From Hygrocybe punicea (Eukaryota > Basidiomycota > Agaricomycetes > Agaricales > Hygrophoraceae), in NCBI GenBank assembly GCA_963556145.1, contig OY744461.1, positions 6,396,891-6,460,890 on the forward strand: DNA of 64,000 nucleotides, written 5' to 3'. This document shows positions 35,783-47,102 of the stretch, piece after piece. Made by a program: the position numbers and the translations under genes. The notes beneath the pieces are model-generated. The model had not been told where the DNA came from, made no database searches, and saw only the letters and a program-made list of their open reading frames with translations. Position 1 is the first letter of the stretch, and every line of letters begins with the position of its first letter.

Positions 35783-36209
35783 TTACAATTTTCAAAGTAG
35801 TTTATCTATACAGTTATAGGTGAATTGATCATTTCAGTCACTCCAACTTGTACAATGAATATCTTCACAACCAATGCTTGGATTTACATGATTGTAGAGA
35901 GAAACTGGTTCTATTTTTCAGGGACTACAAGTTCCCCATCGCAGATTTTTCTGCATCTCAAAGTTATGAAGGAGAATTATATACAAATGACATTTACATA
36001 AATAAGGTTACAATCATCTGTTAAAGTCAAAAGTATAGAAAATGTAGTATGAGGGCTTGTAGTCCTTGAAAAACTAACAAGTTTCTCTTCAATCATGTAA
36101 ATCTAAGCATTGGTTGTAGAGATATTCATTGTACAGGTTGGTGTGACTGAAATGATCAATTCATCTATAACTCTCTATAGATAAAATACTTGGAACATGT
36201 AAATTTTGG
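35783..36209. mobile_element. Fold-back element 1
   Basis: The arms 35783-35945 and 36045-36209 are inverted copies of each other (for example TTTACATGATTGTAGAGAGA against TCTCTTCAATCATGTAAA, and TGATCATTTCAGTCAC against GTGACTGAAATGATCA), with about 100 bp between. There is no coding capacity. Terminal sequence and target duplication are not clear. Confidence 0.7.
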
Positions 36210-36602
36210 TTACTCTGATTGTACCACACAAAATCGACATTTTATATGGATTTGTTTTCTCTCCTGGCTTCAAGCCAGACAGGGACAAGCATCAATATAT
36301 GGCTATTCATGTGCTCTTAAGCAAAGTTGATTAGTTCTATTTTGCACTCCAGCACTTATGAGTTAAAAGAATTGGCCATGGATGATGAAGATGAAGATGA
36401 AGATGACTATGGAATTCATATTGATCAATGAACAAGCAGTTGGTGACTAGGAGTCAATATTTTTCTGAATGTGCTGGTTGTATATGTGAAGATCTTATTT
36501 GTGTAATATTTTGGAGAGCTGGCCACAAAGAATTTGAAGCATCACTATAAATGTTTTTAAGCTCTACTATACTAGTTGTCTTGTTGTTGTTGCTGTTGGG
36601 TA

Positions 36603-36945
36603 TTATTGTGTTATGCACGTGACTTGGCTTTGTTAGCTTTTGAGATATCTTTGAAGGCCCCGCAATGCAACGGCCATATCTCACTCGTTCCTCAATGAAA
36701 TGACTAGCGGTTGAAAATCTGAGGTCCTGATGACGTTTCGGAGGTGTTGTGTATATGTAAGTGGCCTAAATATGACATTTAAAAATCTTGATTTTTCAGA
36801 GCAGGTAGCTTTGTCGGATCGCTCTGATGGATGCTAGGGACTGCAGATAATAATGAAAAGGTGTGTATTTGCCGGATTACATATAAATCTAGGTGCTAAT
36901 GTAGTTCCTATGTTATGAAGACTAGTAATTTACCATATTGGAGTC
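36603..36945 (+). repeat. Left terminal inverted repeat
   Basis: Inverted copy of 41938-42280, with a few percent differences (for example GACGTTTCGGAGGTGTTG against CATCATCAGG-side changes). The inner edge is at CCATATTGGAGTC. Confidence 0.85.
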
Positions 36946-37125
36946 GAGAACACGAATGTCTGTCACCCACCACTACTACCCCATTTCCAACTGCTACTAC
37001 CCACATCCCATGCCCCAAAAGATCAATTACACATCCAGCTGCCTATTGCTATCTGCCAACTGCCATTTACCTGGCTGCCTGATCTCCCTTTCCCTCACCT
37101 TTCCTTAGGAAAGCTGGTTGTGCAC

Positions 37126-37497
37126 TAGTGTTGCCACAGCTAAGCTAGCCTAGCCGTGGCTAAATTAGCTGCAGCTAAAGCTAAGCTAATTCATGAAAAA
37201 TGTCATAGCCTTAGCCACTAGCCAAGTACTAGCTGCAGCTATGGCTAAGCTAAAGTCAGCTAAGCTAATGACTATTAGTCAGGTATGATATCCTTTTTAG
37301 GTATTTCTAGGCTGTTCTGGGATGATATTATTTTTATCTTCCCTTAGCTTCAGCTACAGCTAAGCTAACTTTCTGAAATACTTTAGCCTTAGCCATTAGC
37401 TGGAGATTAGCCATTAGCTTAGCTGGCATCAGCTAAACTAAAATCAGCTAAGCTAATGGCTAGTAGCCAGCTATTAGCCTTAGCTGTGGCAACACTA
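37126..37497. mobile_element. hAT-type MITE (372 bp)
   Basis: Inverted termini TAGTGTTGCCACAGCTAAG...CTTAGCTGTGGCAACACTA are flanked by an 8-bp duplication with one change (TTGTGCAC at 37118-37125, CTGTGCAC at 37498-37505). The interior is made of repeated AGCTAAGCTAA words. It is nested inside the IS630/Tc1-like element. Confidence 0.88.
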
Positions 37498-37689
37498 CTG
37501 TGCACAGCCAAGTCATTTCGTATCCTCTGGGATTATTCTACCATCTATACTTGCATGCAAATGATAACAAATGGGCTTCGTGCACGTATGTAGACCAGCC
37601 AAGACGTATTTCACTATGTAGCGACAATTTTGCATCAATCACGCAACTTGGTTTGTTTATCACCTAAATTCGGTTGACCTTCAACTTCA

Positions 37690-38869
37690 ATGATGGGCCA
37701 AGGAAAGGCCATTTCAGAGCCTGTCCAATGGATTATAATTCACCTCAGTACTGCCCTGTCCCACGAAGATGTTGCGATGTATGCTGGTGTTAGTCTGCAC
37801 TCCGTGCAATGGATCCTCCATCATTTCAACCAAACCAGTCAGATCATGCTTCCAAAGGATTCCAAAGGTCGACCTCAACCTGCTCTGAGTGACTATGACA
37901 TCGAGGTTTGTCCTTATTGATACACTGACATTTACAGTGATTACACACATTTCTAGCATCTCTACAAGACTGTAAATAAGACACCTGACATCTACCTCGA
38001 TGAACTGTGCTTGGAGCTGGAGATCAGATGTGGGACCTCAGTCTCACTTCATACAATTTGGAGGAACCTCAGGAAAGGAGGTTACACATTGAAGAAGGTA
38101 CATTTTTACTGTACTGTGGTTTTGCTGATATTTACCTATTATAGCTGACCCCGGTTGCAATCGAGCGAAGCATCGAGCTGAGAAGTAACTTTGCAGCATG
38201 TATTGGAACCTACCAGGCAGAGCAATTGGTTTTTGTCGATAAGAGTTCCGTTGATCGCCATACCACATTTCAGGGCCATGCTTGGGCAATTTGTGGGAAA
38301 AGAGCAAGTCGCTCAGCATTTTTCTGTCGCAGACGGCGGTAAGTTCTATCATATTTTCAAATTCTTCACTGCAAATTCTTACATGCAATAGGTACTCTGT
38401 ATTGCCGGCAATATCCCTGTATGACAGCTTTCTCTCTTGCAATATTATCGAAGGTGCTTTTGACTCTGGACTTTTCTACAAATTCATTTCCAATCTCTTG
38501 GATCACATGGAACCTTTCCCTGGTCAAAATTCCGTCATTGTCATGGACAACTGTCGAATCCACAAGCATCCGGAAATCTTAGATCTCATCACATCTCAGT
38601 ATGCCGTCTTCTTCTGTTGTTCATACATGTACTTATATCACTTTAGTGGCATGTGCTATGAGTTTCTTCCACCTTACTCCCCTGATTATAACCCAATCGA
38701 GCTGGCATTCTCAGCCATGAAATACTACCTCCGTCATAATGGCGACTACTTTCATCTCGCATTGATGGAGCTTCCATATGGCAGTGTTATATGTACCTTA
38801 CTTGAGGCATTGGAAAGCATTACTCTAGCAGACATTTATGGTTGGTACAGACATTGTGGGTACGTGTGA
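37690..38869 (+). CDS. IS630/Tc1-type DDE transposase (DD34E), 5 exons
   Basis: Start ATG 37690. Introns of 47-62 nt are inferred at about 37905-37957, 38098-38144, 38339-38391 and 38600-38644, all with GT...AG borders. The N-terminus is a helix-turn-helix-like region (AMYAGVSLHSVQWILHHF). The DDE core has LVFVDKSSVDRHT (first Asp), VIVMDNCRIHKHPE (second Asp) and PPYSPDYNPIELAF (Glu). After splicing, exactly 34 residues lie between the second Asp and the Glu, the classical IS630/Tc1 spacing. The stop is TGA at 38867-38869. No internal stop was seen, so this copy may be intact. The enzyme would cut at the terminal repeats and target TA. Confidence 0.8.
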
Positions 38870-39036
38870 TACGGAGAATTATGTTGCCGTATGCCTCGTT
38901 TTTTTTTGTCAATAAAGTTTTACATCATGCCCCCAAAATTTTGTTTTTTGAGAATAAAAAGGGATTAGTGCATTTATTGAATTATAATTCATATGAGCCA
39001 AGCGAGCCTCCGCTTCTCCTTGTTCGCAACACCTCC

Positions 39037-40873
39037 ATGGGTAGAAAGGTAGCCAAAGCATGCCAGCAGGTGCTCAAGGCCAAACAACAAGCGTCACAGA
39101 GTGGTTCTTCATCAGTCCCACCGCCGGACACAGGAACCGCCAATGCAGCTAAGGACACGACATTGTCAGGACAATCTGTGGCAGACATGATGGGCACTTC
39201 CACCAATACAAGCACTGAAAGGCCGATTTGCAAAGCCGCCAAAGGTGTTCAAGAACTGTTCAAGCAAGTGCAAATCAACGAGATCAGCGAGGAGGAGAAC
39301 AACACTGGCACTGATGCTGACCACATCCAAACATCTAGCACCGCCTGGTATGACTCACAGACTCCAGACAACAAGAATGATGCATACAACTCGGATGATT
39401 TGGAATATTGGGAGGAAAGTCAAGGAACCACTCAGAGCCAATGGGAGAAATCTGGCATGGCATATAGGGTTGAAAGTGATACTGAGGAGATGGTTGCGAA
39501 GATAATAACAGCACATGATGCTCATGCAGCAACTAGAAAGATTATTGGTCAGGTAGATGCCAGCGACAGTGATGGTGAGGAAGACGGTACATCTTTCACT
39601 TTGTCTACAACATTCTTGGGCCATTGACTGCTACACTGCAGGGCCATTCACCTTCTCCATCGATGTAAACAGCAAGGCCAGAGGTGAACAATCTGTCGAG
39701 AGCATCACTTCCAACATTACCCTATATGACCTCAAGGAGAAAATCGCGAAGATTCTGAATATCCATAGCAGTTCCCTTCATGCTCAGTTCCGAATCAGCA
39801 CCAATACGAACAGAAATATGTTGCCATTTGACCTTACAACTCATGTCGATTTCGGCAATCTCATCCATCTCATTCGCCCTCTTGCTGTCCTGCCACTCTT
39901 AGCAGATGGCCACTGCTCAAATCGAAAGATGAAAGCGTTCAGTGTCATTATCTTCAATAAGGGTGATGACTCTTATGGAGTCCTGCAGAATAAGGCTAAG
40001 GTGGGTTCTTGGTGATTTTTTTGTGATGATTTCTTATTTGTCTGTAATCAGAAGGGGAGTTCCAAGATGAAGGCTTCTATAGAGAAGGAGCACATGAGAA
40101 GTGACGCTGAACTTCACCATGAGAAGAAGATACAGGTTAGGCAAGTGCTCCAGAAGCAATGGTTATGCACAATATACAGCCATCCTGACAAGCCGATGTA
40201 CTGTTACAAGGACCCTATAAACAATGACTGTTACATGATCACAGAAGGCAATTTCAATTTCTGGGCGTCTCTCCATGTACGTATATCTATTACCTCTTGG
40301 CAACATATGACTGAACCTTTGTAGATTGATGACCTGGAGAACAACCCCATTGACAGAAAGCCAGCCAAAGTCAATATCTTATCAAATGGCCCTCGTAGCC
40401 GAGCTCCAGCACAGCATGCAGGTGGTCACATACCCCAACCGCCAGTGATCCAATATACTTACCCACAAATGCCAACTGTGCTGTATCCCTGGCCAACTGG
40501 ATACCCTCAGTTACTAGCCGGATATCCACCTGCTCCCACGCAACCAGCCATTCATAATATGCTGCCAGTACAAGCTGCCGCACAACAGGCTGCCCCTCAG
40601 CCTTTAGCTGACATCCCCAAGATACCTGAATGGCTTGCATATTGCGACAGGCACCCTGACCGTGAAGGAGACAATTTGGCAACACTCACCATCAAGTTTG
40701 AGGAGCAAGGATACCGCCGAATTCATCAACTTACTGGAGGTCACGATCGTATCGCAATGATTGAGAAGTTGTCAGAGTGGCTGGGGATCAGAAAAGGAAC
40801 TGCGGATCTTGTTGTTCGGTATGCTGAAGAAGACTTGGACCTTGTCAAGTCCAGGAAATTCATTATGAATTAG
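39037..40873 (+). CDS. Accessory protein of the IS630/Tc1-like element, 4 exons, unknown function
   Basis: Start ATG 39037 (MGRKVAKACQQVLKAKQQAS). Introns are inferred at 39586-39638 (GTACAT...CTGCAG), about 40000-40051 (GTGGGT...AATCAG) and about 40278-40324 (GTACGT...TTGTAG). Parts in order: basic start; acidic Ser/Thr-rich linker; a ubiquitin-like-looking segment (TFSIDVN...NITLYDLKEKIAKILNIHSS); a Lys-rich helix; a Pro/Gln/Tyr-rich linker; a C-terminal helical module (IPEWLAYCDRHPDREGDNLA...LSEWLGIRKGTADLVVRYAE). No stop inside. A protein of this layout has no function that I can name. Its position between transposase and right repeat suggests a transposition accessory. Confidence 0.6.
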
Positions 40874-41286
40874 TGGAATGATCGGCACCTCTTTTCTGCT
40901 GTACACAAACTAAGAACAAAACTGGTTTCGCAGTTACTTTTTTTTTGCTCTACCTATGTAAATGTACACGTAGTGAAGTACTCATCGATGAATTGTATTG
41001 TCTCCTTACTCTGCTCTCCCTCATCTCGACATTGTCAGTAGTAATTACGCCATCCAAGGTATCTCCACCTCCCATCCATCGAAGCATCATCATTGTCTGT
41101 TGTTGCCCACCATTGAAACAGTGTAGCGTGTGCACAGCTCGCATGATCAATGTACTCTAGCACTCTTACAACTTGAATGCACCCACGGGCAAAACAATGT
41201 GTAGCTGTGCACTCTCCACCAAATGCTCAACTGAAGCACACATACAACAGGCATGAAATAAGATGTAATGGTCGTATAAGTCATGG
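40874..41286. other. Spacer between accessory gene and captured fragment
   Basis: No gene recognised. It would hold the 3' ends of two convergent transcripts. Confidence 0.4.
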
Positions 41287-41937
41287 TTACTCTTGCACAG
41301 GTGCATCATGCTCTACCGAAAGGAATACTTGCCGTTTTTCCATGATACGAGCAGCCCAACATTTACGTGCAGCCTGTGTTGACAGTGAGTTGGCGTTGCA
41401 GCTGAAAGGAAAATAGAAAATACCTTGTTCTTGACATGGCGTGTTTCCATCTGGTCGTTCAGCACCTTTGTACAAGTCTTCTCTGCTTTGGCTTTATGGA
41501 TGTATTCCATGAGGACACATTTGTTCTTGAAGACGTTACCCTTTGATTTCTGATAAAGCAAGTGATATCTTTCAGGGGCATCAGCGTCATTTCAGCACCA
41601 AGATCATTACAACTTACAAATGCTTGTCAATTTTCCCAGCTTCTCTGTACTTCCTCAACAGTCAATGTAGCACCCTCTGTCTCCATATCCACAGTACTTT
41701 CATTGGCATCCTCGCTTCTGACATACCCTTCGTCTTTCTGGGACCTGTATGACGGCCCTTGCGTTTGGCAGCCAATAACGCCCTAGTCCGGGCCCGAGAC
41801 TGAACAGTTGTGGGCTTGATTATGACCTGCCCATCCTCGATGAGTTTCTTGATGTGTGTGCGTGAGTTGGCATTGCCAATTTCAGCTTGTTCGGCTGGAT
41901 CAAGCCAGATTTTGCGCTTCCCAACACCATGTTCTTT
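41287..41937 (-). pseudogene. RPL19: Captured fragment of 60S ribosomal protein eL19 gene, introns kept
   Basis: Minus-strand exon 41618-41937 encodes [53 protein letters not shown] and [16 protein letters not shown], the hallmark order of eL19. A 49-nt intron (41569-41617, GTAAGT...AAAG) leads to exon 41424-41568 ([30 protein letters not shown]). A 50-nt intron (41374-41423) leads to exon 41287-41373, ending in a near-canonical C-terminus ([15 protein letters not shown]). The first exon or exons (about the first 17-20 residues of eL19) are absent; homology starts at the inner edge of the right terminal repeat. TGA at 41662-41664 replaces an Arg codon. Because the introns remain, capture was at DNA level. 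The functional copy must lie elsewhere. Confidence 0.9.
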
Positions 41938-42280
41938 GACTCCAATATGGTGAATTACTAGTCTTCATAACATAGGAACTACATTGGCACCTAGATTTAT
42001 ATGTAATCCAGCAAATACACACATTTTTGTTATCATCTGCAGTCTCTAGCATCCATCAGAGCGATCTGACAAAGCTACCTGCTCTGAAAAATCAAGATTT
42101 TTAAATGTCATATTTAGGCCACTTACATATACACAACACCTCCGAAACATCATCAGGACCTCAGATTTTCAACCGCTAGTCATTTCATTGAGGAATGAGT
42201 GAGATATGGCCATTGCATTTGTGGGGCCTTCAAAGATATCTCAAAAGCTGACAAAGCCAAGTCACGTGCAAAACACAATA
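41938..42280 (-). repeat. Right terminal inverted repeat
   Basis: Inverted copy of 36603-36945. Its inner edge coincides with the start of the eL19 homology, which may mark the capture breakpoint. Confidence 0.85.
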
Positions 42281-42284
42281 ATGG

Positions 42285-42488
42285 GAGGAATGTGTTTGAA
42301 AATATTTGGTGAATGAATATATCAGTGAATGTACTCAGACTCTGGTAGGTGACTCCTGTTCTGGTGCAAAACCCAGTCCATATGTCCATTGCTAACATAG
42401 AAATCAACCTGATCAAAGGTGGGAAAAGTACCGACACTGATGAGCCAGGTTGCTGGTGCTGCTGGTGCTGTTGCTGTTGTTGCTTTGA

Positions 42489-42529
<41 letters not shown>

Positions 42530-42712
42530 CTGCTGCTGCTATTGTTGTTGTTGTTGTTGTTGTTGTTGCTGTTGGATATTGCTGTTGGATATTAGTGGCA
42601 GAAAGGTGTTTGAAAATGTGTTGTTCAACTTATTAGTGAATGTACTCAGCTTCTGGACTTCTGTCCCAGTGTTAGTGTCAGTCCATGTATTCATTGCTGA
42701 CATTGGAGATAA
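42285..42712. repeat. Diverged tandem duplication with GTT/GCT microsatellite
   Basis: GTGTTTGAAAAT...GTGAATGTACTCAG...CAGTCCATGT...CATTGCTGAC occurs at about 42290-42400 and 42605-42705. Between them lies a CTGTTG/GTT run (42445-42590). Some of this structure also continues left of the transposon (36360-36600), which shows that the transposon split an older repeat array. Confidence 0.65.
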
Positions 42713-42767
42713 AGGTGAAGGTGAAGGTGAAGGTGAAGGTGAAGGTGAAGGTGAAGGTGAAGGTGAA
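42713..42767 (+). repeat. GGTGAA hexanucleotide repeat, about 9 copies
   Basis: A pure run of GGTGAA. The flanks carry related GATGAA and AGGTGA words. Confidence 0.95.
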
Positions 42768-43267
42768 AATAATTATGGGATTCCTGAAATGAGGAGTTAG
42801 TAACCATAAGTGAGTATTTTCTGAGTAGAGATGTAGCTGAGGATAGAGATGAAGATGAAGATAGAGGTGAAGGTGATGAAAAGAAGATGAAAGTGACTAT
42901 GACATTGATGTGAACTGCTAAAAACATAATGATTAACTGAAAGTGACATTTGCTAAACATCCTTGTGTATCTGAACATATAAACAATCCTAAGCCTACTA
43001 ACAAACATAAAGGATTCTGATCAGAATACTTGGAATTATTGTTGCACTATAAAATGCTGGATTAATGAGCAAATGATAGCCCATGTTGGAAACTATAGTT
43101 ACAGGCATAAGACTATAGATAAAGTACATAGAGTCCTTTTATACTAGGGAATATATACTAGAATATTCCTAATGTCTACTAACAGTATTACTAATTAGTT
43201 CAGATAAGTCTACATAATTCTTCGCTTCAGTGGTGGATTCCACATAATTCCAATAGCCCGTCCAATA

Positions 43268-43854
43268 CACAGGAGACGGATGAGGATTTTTTGTGATCAA
43301 ATAATATACAGATATCCAGTCACATTTTGAAACTATTTGTGTTGTTATCTCACTTGTGAAAATATTGCAGAAAATAATATGATCTAAAAGTGATACTCAT
43401 ACAGAAAATAGTGCATCTATTATTTAGCCCATTATTGTTCTCATTATTGTGAACATGTATTCATAAAAGAGAAAATGAGTCACATCTTTAGATTTCTAGA
43501 CTAATATCTATGACTTTTATTTTGAGGGCAGAATTTTAGACTATTTGGTCTTCAGATAATTGTGACCTGATATCTTGAAGATCTGCCTGACAATAAGATC
43601 CACAGATATCCAGCCAGAAATCCTAATATTTGGGTCTTTTTCTTTTTCTGAATACATGTACACAATAATGAAAACAATAAAGATATAAACAATTGTATTT
43701 TTTGTATTCACTATTTTCCATATATATACCGCATTTAGATAACATTATTTTCTACAATATTTTCACAAGTGAGATAATAATAAAAATAGATTTAAAATAT
43801 GACTGGATATTTGCATAATATTTGATCACAAAAACTCATCATCCATATCCTGTG
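43268..43854. mobile_element. Fold-back element 2
   Basis: Inverted arms (about 43268-43480 and 43640-43854) share TTTTTGTGATCAAATAATAT, ATCTCACTTGTGAAAATATT and AGAAAATAAT in opposite orientation, with termini CACAGGA/TCCTGTG. No coding capacity. A hAT-like MITE starts immediately at its right edge. Confidence 0.7.
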
Positions 43855-43857
43855 ATG

Positions 43858-44296
43858 TAGGGCAGGTCAAGGGTATGCAATACCCCCAGGGGTTAAGAGT
43901 ATGGGTACCATGGGTTAAGGGTACGAGTCCAGCCTCAGAATACCCACAGTACCCATGCGGGTATGGGCTGTATTTCTTTTGGGAGAAGAAACATCAAAAA
44001 CTCAATTTTTGGGGTATTTTTTGCTATTTTTTAGGGATATAATGAGAATCATTGCTTGTAAAAATAAGTAAAAATGCTCTCAACACTCCCCATAGTATTA
44101 TAAACATTGTGGTCCTTTACACTGAAGGGATCCGACCAGTATTCCATCCACAATAATCATCAAAACCACACCAAAAACAGGTACCCCTGCAAAACCCATG
44201 CCATACCCATACTTTTGGCCTTGGATACATACCCGTGATGGGTACAGGTCCGAGTACAGCCCCAGAGCACTGTGGGTGTACCCTTGACTGGCCCTA
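43858..44296. mobile_element. hAT-like MITE (439 bp)
   Basis: The ends TAGGGCAGGTCAAGGGTA and (inverted) TAGGGCCAGTCAAGGGTA match with two changes. Subterminal ATGGGTA/TACCCAT repeats are present. I find no matching 8-bp duplication, so this copy is old or the ends have changed. Confidence 0.6.
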
Positions 44297-44513
44297 ACCT
44301 ACAGTAGTATTCAACTAAGTCAAGACATACACCAATGTGACAATATTACGAATTTGTATTGAACCACATAGCGGTGTCAGGACCCCAAATGGTTTTGGGT
44401 GTAATGTCATGGGTTTACCATCGGACCATGAACTTAAATATTTAAGTGCAAGACTATGGATGCACACCTACACTCATTAGTACCCATTCTATGCCTTTCC
44501 ACATTACGCATGC

Positions 44514-45228
44514 TAGTGAACAGACACAAATGAACTGAACCTGAAATAGGGTTTAGGTTCAAGCTGAAGCCTGAACCGAACCTGAGGTTCAGTTCAAGGT
44601 TCAGGCAGGGGGGAAATTCTGTGAACCTGGTTCGAACCAGTTTGAACCTGAACCTAAACTTCAACAAATGTGATATAATTTTGCTTAATTTTTGGAAGAA
44701 ACATGATCACTTTTCTCTTGTTGTAACTAACCACTTCCTGTTAAATCCTGCCACTCTCCTTCAGGGGGTTTGAGCTCTGGATTTGTCAGGATAAGTTGGT
44801 ATAAGTTGTATAATATCCAAGGATTAGGCCAAGGCAAGCCTCAAGTATGTATGATGTATTATATTATCATTATTTTTAAGTACCACAGTTGCAACATTGA
44901 AGCTGATAAGCTTAATTTCTTTAACATGTTAGCTTTAAGTGATACAAATGTACAGTAATACATACAATTTGACATTTGTTCATGCTATATAACCACAAGG
45001 CATAAAATAAAGGCATTTATACTGAATATAAATGTAATCTAGCCCTAAGATACACTTACAGGTTTGGTTCAGTGTTCAGATCAGGGTGAACCTGAACTGA
45101 ACCTGTTTGAACCTGAACCTAAGGTTCAGGTCAAGGTTCAGCATATTGACTGAACTGAACCTTAGGTTTGGTTCAAGGTTCAGATTTTTTTGGCCTGAAC
45201 CGGACCGAACCGAACCTGTCCATCACTA
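44514..45228. mobile_element. hAT-like MITE with GAACCTGAACC repeats (715 bp)
   Basis: The termini TAGTGAACAGACA and (inverted) TAGTGATGGACAGG enclose many copies of GAACCTGAACC/GGTTCAGGTTC on both sides. The same word family occurs in the MITE at 51362-52626. No clear 8-bp target duplication. Confidence 0.55.
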
Positions 45229-45740
45229 AGCTGAAGGTGGACCGGACCTCAAGGGCCAGGGTCAGGGCCAGTAGAATCAGCTGAGGGGCAGCCTGGGCTG
45301 ACCCATGGACAATCTGAACTGTGTTCATGTTGGCATATATATAACTACACTACTTTATCATTAGTAATAGTTACTGTGTAATTTACCTCACATTCAGTTC
45401 ATTTTGCATAGTTATTGATATCACCATGTTCACCAACTTCACATACATGTCATAGTTTGAATTGCACAAGTTTGCTGACATAGCACAGAGGTTATACTTT
45501 GACTTTACAGAAAACAGGTCATTATCACTCTCTGTTCAGATTTGTGATGTCAATTCTTGATATATTCACTTTCAATTTTGAATTTATTGAGGACAGAATG
45601 TCAATTATGATATCGGTATAGTGAGGTGAAGAGCAAATGTATTCAAGGTAAAGTGTATTCATTATATCTCGAAATTCTCAGTATTGGGTACTCATTTTTT
45701 GCGTGGTTATTATTAATAATAATAATTTCAATGCATATAG
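45229..45740. other. AT-rich spacer, nothing recognised
   Basis: No gene or repeat that I can support. Confidence 0.35.
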
Positions 45741-45749
45741 TAAATTTGC

Positions 45750-46250
45750 TAGATCACAGATACATTGAATATATTGTTTGTACAAGAGTTTGTGCAAACA
45801 CAATGCCTGGGAGTAAAGCTGGGACACCTGCCGAACAGTTGTCAAACACTGTTCAGCCTGTTTGACAAGGGTGCACTGTTCACATTATTAACAATTCCAA
45901 CAAACCCAGTACATGTAGCTACATCCAAGATACATGCAATATATCGTTCGTAAACGTGTTTGTGCATGAGCAATGCCTCAGACTAAAGCTGGGACACTTG
46001 TCGAACAGTTTTCGAACACTGTTCGGCCTGTTCGACAAGTGTGTACTGTTCACATTATTAACAATTCCAACAAACCCAGTACATCTTAGCTAATATATTG
46101 TAGATACATGCCATATATTGGTCATAACAGTGTTTGTGCATGAGCAATGCCCCAGACTAATGCTGAGACACTTGTCGAACAGTTGTCGAACACTGCTCAG
46201 CATGTTCAACAAGTGTGCACTGTTTGCATTTAACCATTCCATTGCACTAC
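45750..46250. repeat. Three tandem units of about 170-174 bp with inner palindromes
   Basis: The anchors TGCCTGGGAGTAAAGCTGGGAC, TGCCTCAGACTAAAGCTGGG and TGCCCCAGACTAATGCTGAG lie at 45804, 45974 and 46148. Each unit contains an inverted pair of the type TTGTCGAACAG...CTGTTCGACAA and the tail TGTTCACATTATTAACAATT (less clear in the third). Confidence 0.8.
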
Positions 46251-46259
46251 CAATGCATT

Positions 46260-47100
46260 CAATAGTTGTACAAAGTTGTCAAACATTTGTGGCTTGCAAC
46301 TGCGATGCAACCATGCTATAACAGTATCTATTCCCAAATTGGCATCTGTGATCTAGGCAGCTGTGATCCGGCTGCCTTATTGTTCTTGCTGATTGGGACA
46401 ACAAATTCTCACACTCAACTCCACCCAGTCACACGGTTTCATAGTTATTCCCAGGGCTTCAAAATTGTTCCCACAGTTTGGAAATTTTGTTCCCATGGCT
46501 TGGCAAATTAGAGTCTGACCCTGAGTTGAAAAATCCGCCATATAGAACGATTCCCTTATATGGACTTGTAATGTGGGGCATTTAGCATTGAGCGTTGTCG
46601 CATTAGGCATTGTCTTGTTGGACGTTGGTTGTTGGCATGTTGAATGTGTGATTGCGGCTGTGTTGAATTTTTCAGGTCATGTGATCTCGCGCGTCTGTGT
46701 TGAATGGTCCGTGCATCACTCATTTTGGGTATATAATTGAGTTTCTGCCACCGTAAACTCTCAGGACACAACCCCAAACAGTAGATATCAATTATATATT
46801 ATATAATGTATTACAGCTGTTTTCATAAACATGCAGAAACTGAGAAAAAAGTCAAGTGTGGCGCAAGCCTGCTGCCGCACGGCATTTGACTCTGAGTTTC
46901 AAATCCTTACAGCGCGGATTTCAACGTATTAGGAAAATATAAGGACTTGACAGAATTTTATGTGTTATCTCATGACATACTGAATAGATTTGGATGGTTG
47001 TAGAAGGAAAACCTATCTATTCAATTGGAGCTAGCTGCTCATGTAATTATATCCTAAAAATAATTAGTGCTAAGACAGTTACAGATGAAATACCAATATT
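46260..47100. other. Spacer without recognised features
   Basis: No supported gene. The open frames are short and lack motifs. Confidence 0.35.
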
Positions 47101-47102
47101 TC

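Larger units (their letters stand above)
36603..42280 (+). mobile_element. IS630/Tc1-like transposon with 343-bp inverted repeats and captured host gene
   Basis: The left end TTATTGTGTTATGCACGTGA and the right end (inverted) TTATTGTGTTTTGCACGTGA begin inverted repeats of about 343 bp (36603-36945 and 41938-42280). The left flank is TA and the right flank TG (decayed TA). A related unoccupied sequence is visible at 42567-42622 (TTGCTGTTGGATATTAG...GGTGTTTGAAAAT), matching left flank plus right flank. Cargo: DD34E transposase (37690-38869), an accessory gene (39037-40873), a hAT MITE (37126-37497) and an eL19 fragment (41287-41937) next to the right repeat. Confidence 0.85.
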
